Assembly: GCA_002412715.1 (NCBI GenBank)
Contig: DHVP01000048.1
Coordinates: forward strand, 10,146-74,145
DNA: 64,000 nt
Direction: 5' to 3'
Origin: Deltaproteobacteria bacterium UBA5205
Lineage (GTDB): Bacteria > Desulfobacterota > Syntrophorhabdia > Syntrophorhabdales > Syntrophorhabdaceae
This document shows positions 58,212 through 64,000 of this stretch, one piece after another; position 1 is the stretch's first letter, and each line of letters opens with the position of its first letter. The notes beneath the pieces were generated by a model, which did not search any database, was not told the DNA's origin, and saw only the letters and a program-made list of their open reading frames with translations. Made by a program: the position numbers and the translations under genes.

Positions 58212-59570
58212 TCAATGCTCCCGCCCGACGCCGCCCTTTTTCGAGGTATCGCTCATCGAGGGCGGAACGATCCGGGCAAGGTCAAGGATCTCCTCCGCCA
58301 GTATCTTTACCTTCTCCCGAAGCTTGATGACGCAGTCCGTCTCGAAGGCTATACCGCGAATTATGTCTTCGGCAAGCGCCCTGCAGTTCGGTGACCCGCA
58401 GGCACCACAGTCAAGGCCCGGCAGTTCGTCCGTTATCTGGTCGAGGCGCTCCATCTTCATGAGTGCCCGGGAGACGTCCTCGTCAAGGGTCATGATTGCC
58501 CTGGGCTCCACCGGTTCCGTGGCGGCAAAACGGTTTTGTCGGTAAATCTCCTGAAGGTCGGCTTCTGTGAAATACGCCTCCCTCGTTCCGAAACGTTTTA
58601 TGAGGTCCCGAAGCCGTATGCGGCCCACAAAGAGATTCTGAATATTGAGAGGCCCTCCCACACAACCGCCGGTACAGGCCTGAACTTCTACAAAATCGAC
58701 ATCTTTAAGCTCGCCCCGTTCAATCTCTTCCAGGAGGCTGATGACATTGTGGATGCCCCCCACGGCAAGCGTGGTGGCTGCCGCGATGTTGCGTGACTCT
58801 CCCGTCACGTATCCCCAGGCCATGCCGAATTTGGTGGCGCGCTGCAGTTTGTCCAGCCCGCCGTTCGTAGTCCGATCCCCAAGATGCCTGATGATATCCT
58901 TATATATAAGGTTTACTCCGATGACACCGTTTACCGCGGAATGCTTCGTCGTCATGGGATTTCTCATCTCTGTGACCTTCGCCGGGCAGGGAGAAATGAA
59001 GAATGCACCGATCTCTTCATAGGGAATGCCCATTTTTCGCGACGCCTGTTCCTTTGCGATCCGCGCCGCCACTTCCATGGGAGTCAGAAAAGGGGCTACC
59101 TGGTCCAAAAGGTCGGGGTATTTGATCTGCATGAGGCGCAGCACGGCCGGACAGGCTGAAGAAAAAATGGGCCGCTTGCCCTTATATTCATTCAAGAATT
59201 CATGAACGCTGTGACCGACGATCTCCGCCGCCAGCGCTACTTCAAAGACTTCGTCGAAACCTATGCCGCGGAAGGCGTAGAGCACATCCTCGATATTGAC
59301 CTGCTCCTTGAACTGGCCGAAAAATGACGGGGCGGGCAGGGCGATATTGTACTTATATTCAGACAGTTTCGCCAGGCTATCCGTAACGGCTATCTTTGCG
59401 TGGTTGGGGCACTCCCGGATGCATTCACCGCAGTCAATGCAGCGCTCCTGGACGATCACCGCCTTGCCGTCACGCACGCGGATAGCCTCCACAGGGCACC
59501 GTTTAATGCAATTCGTGCAGCCCTTGCATTTATCCGTGTCGAGTGTAACGGAATGGAAATACGTATTCAT
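58212..59570 (-). CDS. hydS: Sensory [FeFe]-hydrogenase HydS
   Basis: The 452-residue protein has two ferredoxin-type clusters at the start (CKGCTNCIKRCP and CIDCGECIRECP), an H domain and a C-terminal [4Fe-4S] domain (CGACGSPNCRALAEDI). H-cluster ligands are in SSACPA (L1), SPCPAKVTEM (L2) and ACTGGCVGG (L3). In L1 the proton-relay Cys of TSCCPGW is Ala and the ligand Cys is kept; in catalytic enzymes L3 is CPGGCVGGGGQP. This pattern points to a slow, hydrogen-sensing enzyme as in HydS. It is encoded with anti-sigma-type ATPases, DRTGG and PHP proteins, and probably signals through them. Confidence 0.88.
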   Translation of the reverse strand: MNTYFHSVTLDTDKCKGCTNCIKRCPVEAIRVRDGKAVIVQERCIDCGECIRECPNHAKIAVTDSLAKLSEYKYNIALPAPSFFGQFKEQVNIEDVLYAFRGIGFDEVFEVALAAEIVGHSVHEFLNEYKGKRPIFSSACPAVLRLMQIKYPDLLDQVAPFLTPMEVAARIAKEQASRKMGIPYEEIGAFFISPCPAKVTEMRNPMTTKHSAVNGVIGVNLIYKDIIRHLGDRTTNGGLDKLQRATKFGMAWGYVTGESRNIAAATTLAVGGIHNVISLLEEIERGELKDVDFVEVQACTGGCVGGPLNIQNLFVGRIRLRDLIKRFGTREAYFTEADLQEIYRQNRFAATEPVEPRAIMTLDEDVSRALMKMERLDQITDELPGLDCGACGSPNCRALAEDIIRGIAFETDCVIKLREKVKILAEEILDLARIVPPSMSDTSKKGGVGREH

Positions 59571-59572
59571 GT

Positions 59573-60040
59573 TTACCCGTCAGCCTGCCTCGTCTGATCC
59601 TGAAAATAGACTTTGGCGTTAAGAGTCGTTCCCACACCCACCTTTGATTCGATCTTAAGGTCGTCGGAGCATTGTTTTATATTGGAAAGGCCCATACCGG
59701 CCCCAAAACCCATCTCCCTGATCTCGTAGGTTGCCGTGGAATATCCTTCCTTCATGGCGAGATCGATGTCTTCGATACCAGCCCCCACATCTTCCGTGCG
59801 TATCGTGATCGCGTCGGGCTCGACGTGGACGGTAACCATTCCGGAGGTTGCATGAATGGCTACATTCATCGCGGCCTCATATATAATGATAGCGATCCTC
59901 TTGATGACATTCTGTTTGAGTCCCAGCTGCTGAAGAGTTTTTTTTACCCGCGACGCGCATTCTCCGGCAACAAAAAAATCTTTCTCGCCTATCTTGAATT
60001 CAAGCGTAATCTGCGGGGTGTACGTTAAGCTGTCAACCAT
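59573..60040 (-). CDS. Anti-sigma-factor-type serine kinase (RsbW/SpoIIAB-like HATPase)
   Basis: The 155-residue protein has the GHKL ATP-binding motifs IIYEAAMNVAIHA (N box), RTEDVGAGIEDIDLA and GFGAGMGLSNIKQCSD, as in RsbW-type kinases that phosphorylate an antagonist protein or sequester a sigma factor. It directly precedes hydS (2-base gap). No STAS-type antagonist is in the window; the DRTGG proteins may take that role. A hydrogen-dependent switch is a reasonable reading of the gene order. Confidence 0.85.
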   Translation of the reverse strand: MVDSLTYTPQITLEFKIGEKDFFVAGECASRVKKTLQQLGLKQNVIKRIAIIIYEAAMNVAIHATSGMVTVHVEPDAITIRTEDVGAGIEDIDLAMKEGYSTATYEIREMGFGAGMGLSNIKQCSDDLKIESKVGVGTTLNAKVYFQDQTRQADG

Positions 60041-60064
60041 ATGGTTAGGGTTCCTCTAACCGGG

Positions 60065-60415
60065 CTATTGCTTATCTGTCTTAATACCCTTCTCGTAAAG
60101 CCGGCCGCAACAATCGAACGTGAGAAGTTGGGTGGCGAGCAGGGGAATCTTGTTCAATTCTCCGCTCGTGATAACAGACTGGTCGGGCTTGCGTCCCCCG
60201 ACAAAGAGAACTGCCTTGACGTCCATTACCTGTGCCGCGTGAATAACGTGGGCATTGGTCAAAGATGTAATCAAGAGTGAATGGGGCTTCAGATAAAGGA
60301 GCATCTCACTGATAAGGTCGCAGGCAAAGCAGATACTGACGCCGCGCTTGAGACACTCATCATTCCCGCAGAGCACCTGCGCCTCCAGGACTTCCTGGAC
60401 CTCTTTCAACGTCAT
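60065..60415 (-). CDS. DRTGG-like protein, first gene of the HydS/hydrogenase operon
   Basis: The ATG at 60415 has GTGAGG in front; the 116-residue product resembles DRTGG-domain proteins by its strand pattern (MTLKEVQEVLEAQVLCG, ISEMLLYLKPHSLLITSLTNAHVIHAAQVMDVKAVLFVGGRKPDQSV). It has seven Cys (for example VLCGNDECLKRGVSICFACD, and DCCGRLY), unlike the DRTGG protein at 57773, so it may bind an Fe-S cluster or metal. It starts the operon, 168 bases after the predicted transcription start. Confidence 0.72.
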   Translation of the reverse strand: MTLKEVQEVLEAQVLCGNDECLKRGVSICFACDLISEMLLYLKPHSLLITSLTNAHVIHAAQVMDVKAVLFVGGRKPDQSVITSGELNKIPLLATQLLTFDCCGRLYEKGIKTDKQ

Positions 60416-60573
60416 GCAAAACCTCACTTCGCCCGGACATCGACCGGTGTTCGTATTATGATATTCGTATCGTGCTCGGATCCCCTGAACCGGCAGAAAT
60501 CTTCCCCGCGACCGACAACCGCCGTTGGCAATACGCTTCACAGCTTGAAAATATTGTTTGTTCCATTACGAGG

Positions 60574-60617
60574 CTGAACACGCTCGTTCAGTATAGTGCA
60601 TTTTTTTTCGGAAGTCA
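60574..60617 (-). promoter_or_regulatory. Promoter and operator of the HydS/hydrogenase operon
   Basis: On the minus strand TTGACT (60617-60612) and TATACT (60595-60590) are 16 bases apart. Directly after the -10 lies CTGAAC-GAGCGT-GTTCAG (60591-60574), a perfect palindrome over the likely start site (about 60583), well placed for a repressor. It matches neither the Rex nor the LexA spacing that I know. The leader to the first gene is about 168 bases. Confidence 0.68.
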
Positions 60618-60644
60618 AAAGGACAGTGAGAAAAATAGTGAAGA

Positions 60645-60667
60645 AGAATGACCATTACGTTGTCATT
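60645..60667 (-). terminator. Terminator of the sigma-54 activator gene
   Basis: On the minus strand the hairpin GAATGAC-AACGTAATG-GTCATTC is followed by TTCTTCACTATTTTT. It separates the activator transcript from the hydrogenase operon promoter. Confidence 0.6.
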
Positions 60668-60678
60668 CTCCGATATCC

Positions 60679-62223
60679 TCAGGCCCGCGACTTTCTGCCA
60701 AAGGGAATGCCAAGCTTTCTCATGCGATGGCGGAGTGTTCCGGGGTTCATACCGAGGAGTTCGGCGGCTCCCCCGGGGCCCTCGATTCTGCCGCCGGCGC
60801 CCTGCAGAATGCGCCTTATATGATCCGCCTCCACATCATGAAGCGCCAGGAAACCGGGACTCGCTTCCAATATCGACGGGGCGCGGTCCCGGGATGCGCC
60901 TGAAACACCCAGGATTCCGTCGAATTTAAGCGGTTTCCCGTCAGAAAGGATAAGGGCCCTCTCGACCGCATTCTCGACCTCTCTGACATTCCCCGGCCAG
61001 TCGTATGTCATGAGCGCATCCATGGCCCCCGGGGCAAGAACAGGTATGGTATGGCGCACCATTTCCCTGCTTTTCTTGCGGATAAAATGCTGGACCAGGG
61101 CCGGCATATCGTTCTTTCTCGCTCTGAGAGGAGGAACCTCAACGGGAAATACCTTGATGCGAAAATAGAGATCACCCCGAAAATCACCGTCTTCAACCAT
61201 TCTTTCAAGGTTCCTGTTTGTCGCCGAAATGATCCTGATGTCGACCCTGACGGGCTCCGTACCGCCCACCCGTTCGATCTCCTTCTCCTGGAGCACGCGA
61301 AGAAGCCTCACCTGGGCATGGGGAGGAAGTTCGCTGATTTCGTCAAGAAAGATGGTGCCGCCATGGGCCCGCTCAAAACGCCCTCTCTTGCGCGCCAGCG
61401 CCCCCGTAAAAGCGCCCTTTTCATGACCGAAAAGTTCGCTGTCGATGAGTGATTCCGGGATTGCCCCGCAATTGACCTTCACAAATGGCCCGTTATAGCG
61501 CGGGGACAGGTTATGAATGGCATTGGCAATGACCTCTTTGCCGGTCCCCGTTTCGCCGACGAGAAGAACAGGACTCACAAGGGGCGCCACTTTTCTTACG
61601 CTTTCCATTACGCCTTTCAGCCCGAAATCGGCCCCCACGATCTCGACGGTGTTCTTTCGCAGCTCATCCCGAAGATACCGGTTGTCATCGGCAAGCATAT
61701 CCTTGAGCTCCGTGACCTCGTACAGCCTTCGACTATTGGCCAGCGCGATGGCGGCAGGTTCGTTGACGAGGGACCACAGCCGCACGTGATCCTCGGTGTA
61801 GCGGCCGGACCCCGCTGCCCTGACGCCAAAGGCGCCAAGGTACTTGCCGTCAATGATAAGCCTGCCCAGCATCATCGAGCATTCATCCCAATTGAGATTC
61901 CTGGCGATTCTGCCAAGGATTGGATCGTCAAATACATTTTCGGCGATACGGACCCGGGGCCGGCGATAGGCCTCTTCGATCTCCTGCCTCAATTCCGGCG
62001 GCAGGTGCGTTTTGTCCATTCTCGTGACTCCCCCGGCTGCGTTTGCGGTTGCCACAACGTCCACCGTACCGAGGGTCGAATCATAGATGATAAGATCCAG
62101 TTCGTCGGCGGGCATAACATTACATACGTAGAGGAAACATTGCCAGAGAGCCTTTTCGAGATCCAGGGTTCCGCATATCCTCAGGGTCAGTTCCCGGAAA
62201 AACTCATTTTCATCGGCGTTCAC
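60679..62223 (-). CDS. Sigma-54-dependent activator with N-terminal GAF domain
   Basis: The 514-residue protein has a GAF-like sensor domain (about 1-175, FhlA-type by layout), a coiled linker, an AAA+ domain with Walker A GETGTGKE, the sigma-54 contact loop GAFTGA and Walker B GTIFLDEI, and a C-terminal Fis-type HTH (AAELLGMNPGTLRHRMRKLGI). The GAFTGA motif means it activates sigma-54 promoters. A -24/-12 promoter at 62362 lies directly in the divergent intergenic region, with a palindrome in between. The ligand is unknown. It is upstream of the HydS operon but that operon has a sigma-70-type promoter. Confidence 0.93.
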   Translation of the reverse strand: MNADENEFFRELTLRICGTLDLEKALWQCFLYVCNVMPADELDLIIYDSTLGTVDVVATANAAGGVTRMDKTHLPPELRQEIEEAYRRPRVRIAENVFDDPILGRIARNLNWDECSMMLGRLIIDGKYLGAFGVRAAGSGRYTEDHVRLWSLVNEPAAIALANSRRLYEVTELKDMLADDNRYLRDELRKNTVEIVGADFGLKGVMESVRKVAPLVSPVLLVGETGTGKEVIANAIHNLSPRYNGPFVKVNCGAIPESLIDSELFGHEKGAFTGALARKRGRFERAHGGTIFLDEISELPPHAQVRLLRVLQEKEIERVGGTEPVRVDIRIISATNRNLERMVEDGDFRGDLYFRIKVFPVEVPPLRARKNDMPALVQHFIRKKSREMVRHTIPVLAPGAMDALMTYDWPGNVREVENAVERALILSDGKPLKFDGILGVSGASRDRAPSILEASPGFLALHDVEADHIRRILQGAGGRIEGPGGAAELLGMNPGTLRHRMRKLGIPFGRKSRA

Positions 62224-62243
62224 AGTCCCTTACCCCCTTGTAT

Positions 62244-62263
62244 TACTATCGTATGCGATAGTA
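62244..62263. promoter_or_regulatory. Palindrome TACTATCG-TATG-CGATAGTA, likely activator binding site
   Basis: The 8-bp arms are perfect. A second, overlapping inverted repeat ATAGT-ATAG-ACTAT follows. The palindrome is 98 bases upstream of the -24/-12 promoter, a normal distance for a sigma-54 enhancer, and 20 bases upstream of the activator gene, so it may also autoregulate. Confidence 0.62.
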
Positions 62264-62361
62264 TAGACTATAACTGACAAATATACCAGTAACTTTCCGT
62301 CATATTTGACAGTAAATCTGCCATCTATCTCTAAGTGTTTGAAAATATGTAGAATAATTTC

Positions 62362-62377
62362 TGGCATGCAGAATGCT
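62362..62377 (+). promoter_or_regulatory. Sigma-54 (-24/-12) promoter
   Basis: TGGCATGCAGAATGCT has GG (62363-62364) and GC (62375-62376) exactly 10 bases apart; consensus TGGCAC-N5-TTGCW, with mismatches at the C of GGCAC and the first T of TTGC. Transcription would start about 62388, 12 bases before the start codon at 62400. Confidence 0.72.
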
Positions 62378-62399
62378 TTACTGATGAGAGGAAAAAGAC

Positions 62400-62705
62400 A
62401 TGCAATGGATAGAAATCATACGCCTGAGAACACAGCCCGATGTGGAACCGTCAGTGATAAAGTGGCTCAAGGATCTCATTCACAGCTTGGGCGGCACGCC
62501 CGGCCTCGATGAGGCGAGAGTCTATACTCATTCAGCGGTCCCCGGGGACGTCAGCCTTCACATGATGTGGGACACGATGCAGGAAATTTTCACGGAAAGT
62601 GAAGTAGGATTGATGGTTGCCGAGGCACTCAAAAAATACGGCATCCTCGATCACACGGTGTGGCTCATGAAGGGCAAGAACGGACACCGCCAGGTGACAG
62701 GATGA
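62400..62705 (+). CDS. Small protein of unknown function under a sigma-54 promoter
   Basis: The 101-residue protein starts MQWIEIIRLRTQPDVEPSV with GAGAGGAAAAAG before the ATG. It has a fold pattern of alternating strands and helices (about VIKWLKDLIHSLGG, VYTHSAVPGDVSLHMMWD, SEVGLMVAEALKKYGILDHTVWLM), resembling dimeric alpha/beta-barrel proteins. No catalytic residues are clear. Its -24/-12 promoter and enhancer-like site tie it to the divergent activator, so it may be the main target of that regulator. Confidence 0.75.
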   Translation: MQWIEIIRLRTQPDVEPSVIKWLKDLIHSLGGTPGLDEARVYTHSAVPGDVSLHMMWDTMQEIFTESEVGLMVAEALKKYGILDHTVWLMKGKNGHRQVTG

Positions 62706-62785
62706 CATCCATGAAATCAACCATTCGTTTGTTTGAGGACGGAAAAGTGAAGAACCGAAAGTCCCTCACATTTCCTTCCTATAAC

Positions 62786-63017
62786 GTGAGTCGGGGGACA
62801 TGAAGAATGTCCGACCTGATACTGAATATGCTGATTCTCTCGCTCCTTCTCATGCTCGCTTCCAGCGGAACAACCTCAGCCACCTCCAAGCCCTCTCCAC
62901 GCGCACTATCCAACTCCTCCTTCTACCGCTACTTCTCTCCTCGCCTACCGGCAAACGAAACCACCGTTGCCGGCAAGGATCTCGAATGGTGTCCCCAAAG
63001 CCATGTCCCCGACTCAC
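62786..63017. mobile_element. Candidate small non-autonomous element with inverted ends
   Basis: The left end GTGAGTCGGGGGACAT (62786-62801) is the reverse complement of the right end ATGTCCCCGACTCAC (63003-63017) with one G-C bulge. The 232-bp piece between has no convincing gene, although one frame (62807-63043) runs through it. GTGTCCCC/ATGTCCCC motifs recall ends of elements mobilised by IS200-like or REP-associated transposases. No target-site duplication or transposase is seen. Confidence 0.42.
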
Positions 63018-63089
63018 AATTTAAATTGCAATTGAGGCTTTAACGCCAGCTTCACGATACCATCACCCCCCCCTTATGCGTTTTTAAAA

Positions 63090-63111
63090 GCCCCCGGCGC
63101 CTCCCGGGGGC
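63090..63111 (-). terminator. GC-rich hairpin upstream of rex, terminator-like on the minus strand
   Basis: GCCCCCGG (63090-63097) pairs perfectly with CCGGGGGC (63104-63111). On the minus strand CTTTTAAAAA follows directly. No minus-strand gene ends just here, so its role is uncertain. A run of nine C (63065-63073) lies nearby. Confidence 0.4.
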
Positions 63112-63241
63112 AACCCCCTTTCCGGAAGCAAGATTCGGGTTCCAGGTTGGAAGAAATCATCCCCTCACGGTTCGTCCCCTTCTCTTTTGTCCTTGCCTGA
63201 AACATTGAACGCGAAACGCTGAACTTTTTTAAAATATTTTC
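63112..63241. other. Non-coding part of the rex upstream region
   Basis: No gene is visible. The stretch is pyrimidine-rich with no clear inverted repeat other than the hairpin on its left. Confidence 0.3.
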
Positions 63242-63278
63242 TTGACTCGGAGAGGCTTATTCGATATATTTTTATCGA
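63242..63278 (+). promoter_or_regulatory. rex promoter overlapped by a palindrome
   Basis: TTGACT (63242-63247) and TATATT (63265-63270) are 17 bases apart. TCGATA-TATTTT-TATCGA (63261-63278) is a perfect inverted repeat over the -10, ideal for autoregulation. It does not match the usual Rex operator (TTGTGAA ... TTCACAA), so another regulator or a diverged Rex box is possible. Confidence 0.6.
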
Positions 63279-63326
63279 TACATATTTATAGATAGACAAT
63301 TATCTAATTAAGAAGCGGAGGTACGC

Positions 63327-63998
63327 ATGACAGACGTGGAAGACAGAACCGATCTTCCGACCAAGCCAATCCCCGAACCGACGTTGAGAAGGCTTCCTCT
63401 CTACTATCAGTACCTGAAGAAGGTACGCGACGAAAAAAAGAAGGATTTCATCTCCTGCACGCAGATCGGCAATGAGCTCAGCATACTTCCGATCCAGGTG
63501 CGCAAGGATCTGGGGGTCGCCGAGGCCGTTGGGAAACCGAAACTCGGCTACAGCGTCGACGAGCTCATTTCCACTATCGAGGACTTTCTCGGGTGGAACA
63601 ACACGAAGGACGCCTATCTTGTCGGTGTGGGGCATCTCGGGACGGCGCTTCTCGGGTTTGAGAGATTCAAGGAATATGGTCTCAATATCATAGCCGCTTT
63701 CGACATCGACAAGGAAAAGATCGGTAAGACGATCCACGGCGTCAAGGTCTTCCATCTCGGGAAACTTCCCAACATGGTAAAACGGATGGGCATCAAGATC
63801 GGTATCCTTACCGTTCCGGCGGCTCCCGCACAGGACCTGACCAATGAAATGGTGAATGCCGGCATACGGGCCATCTGGAATTTTTCACCGGTCAAGGTAC
63901 ATGTTCCTTCCGATATTATCGTCCAGCACGAGAACCTTGCTTCATCTCTCGTCGTCCTGGCGAAAAAATTGACACTGGCAAGACAAACTCAATCGTAG
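63327..63998 (+). CDS. rex: Redox-sensing transcriptional repressor Rex
   Basis: The 223-residue protein has an N-terminal winged helix (LRRLPLYYQYLKKVRDEKKKDFISCTQIGNELSILPIQVRKDL) and a Rossmann NAD(H)-binding domain with VGVGHLGTALLGFERFKEYG and AAFDIDKEKIGKTIHG, followed by the C-terminal helix EHENLASSLVVLAKKL. Rex senses the NADH/NAD ratio and derepresses fermentation and hydrogenase genes when NADH rises. GGAGG lies just before the ATG at 63327. It is a few kilobases from the hydrogenase operons, which are typical targets. Length is normal and the gene is complete. Confidence 0.95.
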   Translation: MTDVEDRTDLPTKPIPEPTLRRLPLYYQYLKKVRDEKKKDFISCTQIGNELSILPIQVRKDLGVAEAVGKPKLGYSVDELISTIEDFLGWNNTKDAYLVGVGHLGTALLGFERFKEYGLNIIAAFDIDKEKIGKTIHGVKVFHLGKLPNMVKRMGIKIGILTVPAAPAQDLTNEMVNAGIRAIWNFSPVKVHVPSDIIVQHENLASSLVVLAKKLTLARQTQS

Positions 63999-64000
63999 GA

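Noticed and set aside
60416..60573. Sigma-54 promoter for the hydrogenase operon, based on a TTGCC-like -12 element on the minus strand near 60530
   Set aside because: The GG of the -24 element is missing. The TTGACT-16-TATACT promoter further upstream is much better.
62807..63043. Ser-rich hydrophobic frame as a secreted protein
   Set aside because: The composition is low complexity, the ribosome-binding site is unclear and the frame lies between the inverted ends of the candidate element. A frame shifted by one base is equally long, so chance is likely.
1..64000. CRISPR arrays, rRNA operons, prophage or integron structures
   Set aside because: None was seen on either strand; genes outside the island and hydrogenase region look like stable chromosomal housekeeping genes.

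Overview
The window looks like the chromosome of a strictly anaerobic, syntrophic or sulfate-reducing type deltaproteobacterium (Desulfobacterota). A Syntrophorhabdus-like organism is my guess, not something I can prove. Pointers are two multi-subunit NAD(P)H-linked [FeFe]-hydrogenases with a sensory [FeFe]-hydrogenase, hydF/hydG maturases, the redox repressor Rex, a selenocysteine tRNA, a 13-heme cytochrome c and a sigma-54 activator. No ribosomal RNA, CRISPR array, prophage or intact insertion sequence is visible.

Left part (1-4347): a selC tRNA cut by the window edge, an HD-GYP response regulator, a HemN-like radical SAM protein, a secreted EF-hand protein and a one-domain ModE-type regulator. 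Next comes a roughly 13-kb metal-uptake island (4562-17613). A promoter carrying two tandem ModE-like boxes leads into a 31-residue membrane peptide, TonB, an FmdE-like protein, a methyltransferase, a FecCD/BtuD-type importer, a signal-less binding-protein homologue, a HypB/CobW-like GTPase, an unusual ABC ATPase, a TonB-dependent receptor and a FecB-like binding protein. Then follow modA and modBC, each behind its own ModE-like box. I read this as molybdate/tungstate uptake combined with an outer-membrane chelate-import route. The binding-protein homologue has an in-frame UGA followed by a SECIS-like hairpin, so it is a candidate undescribed selenoprotein.

Middle part (17614-40263): mostly housekeeping genes. 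They include a class II photolyase, two flavin-binding PNPOx-like proteins, purB, a DegP-like protease, coaBC, a D,D-carboxypeptidase, a slipin/NfeD pair, coaD, rsmD and an ArsA-like ATPase. Also here are a membrane cytochrome b plus 13-heme cytochrome c, a NUDIX hydrolase, a protease-TPR protein, a CorA-like transporter, enolase, a PA2779/PA2778/TPR cluster and a cupin. A 78-residue protein carrying two FliM-type CheY-binding motifs is notable.

Right part (40260-62705): the hydrogenase region. A decayed hydE fragment lies next to hydG, hydF and aspA. From 60415 down to 46854 fourteen minus-strand genes form what looks like one operon. In order they encode a DRTGG-like protein, an anti-sigma-type ATPase, sensory HydS, DRTGG, PHP and histidine-kinase-type ATPase proteins, then an HndABCD-like hydrogenase (ferredoxin-like, NuoE, NuoF, HydA), and finally a second hydrogenase whose NuoF subunit is fused to a GltD/NfnB-type flavoprotein (NuoE, NuoF-GltD, HydA). 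A sigma-70-type promoter with a palindrome over the start site precedes the operon and a strong terminator closes it. A sigma-54 activator sits upstream, divergent from a small gene that has its own -24/-12 promoter. The window ends with rex. Together these suggest hydrogen and redox sensing tied to reversible NAD(P)H/ferredoxin-linked hydrogen metabolism.
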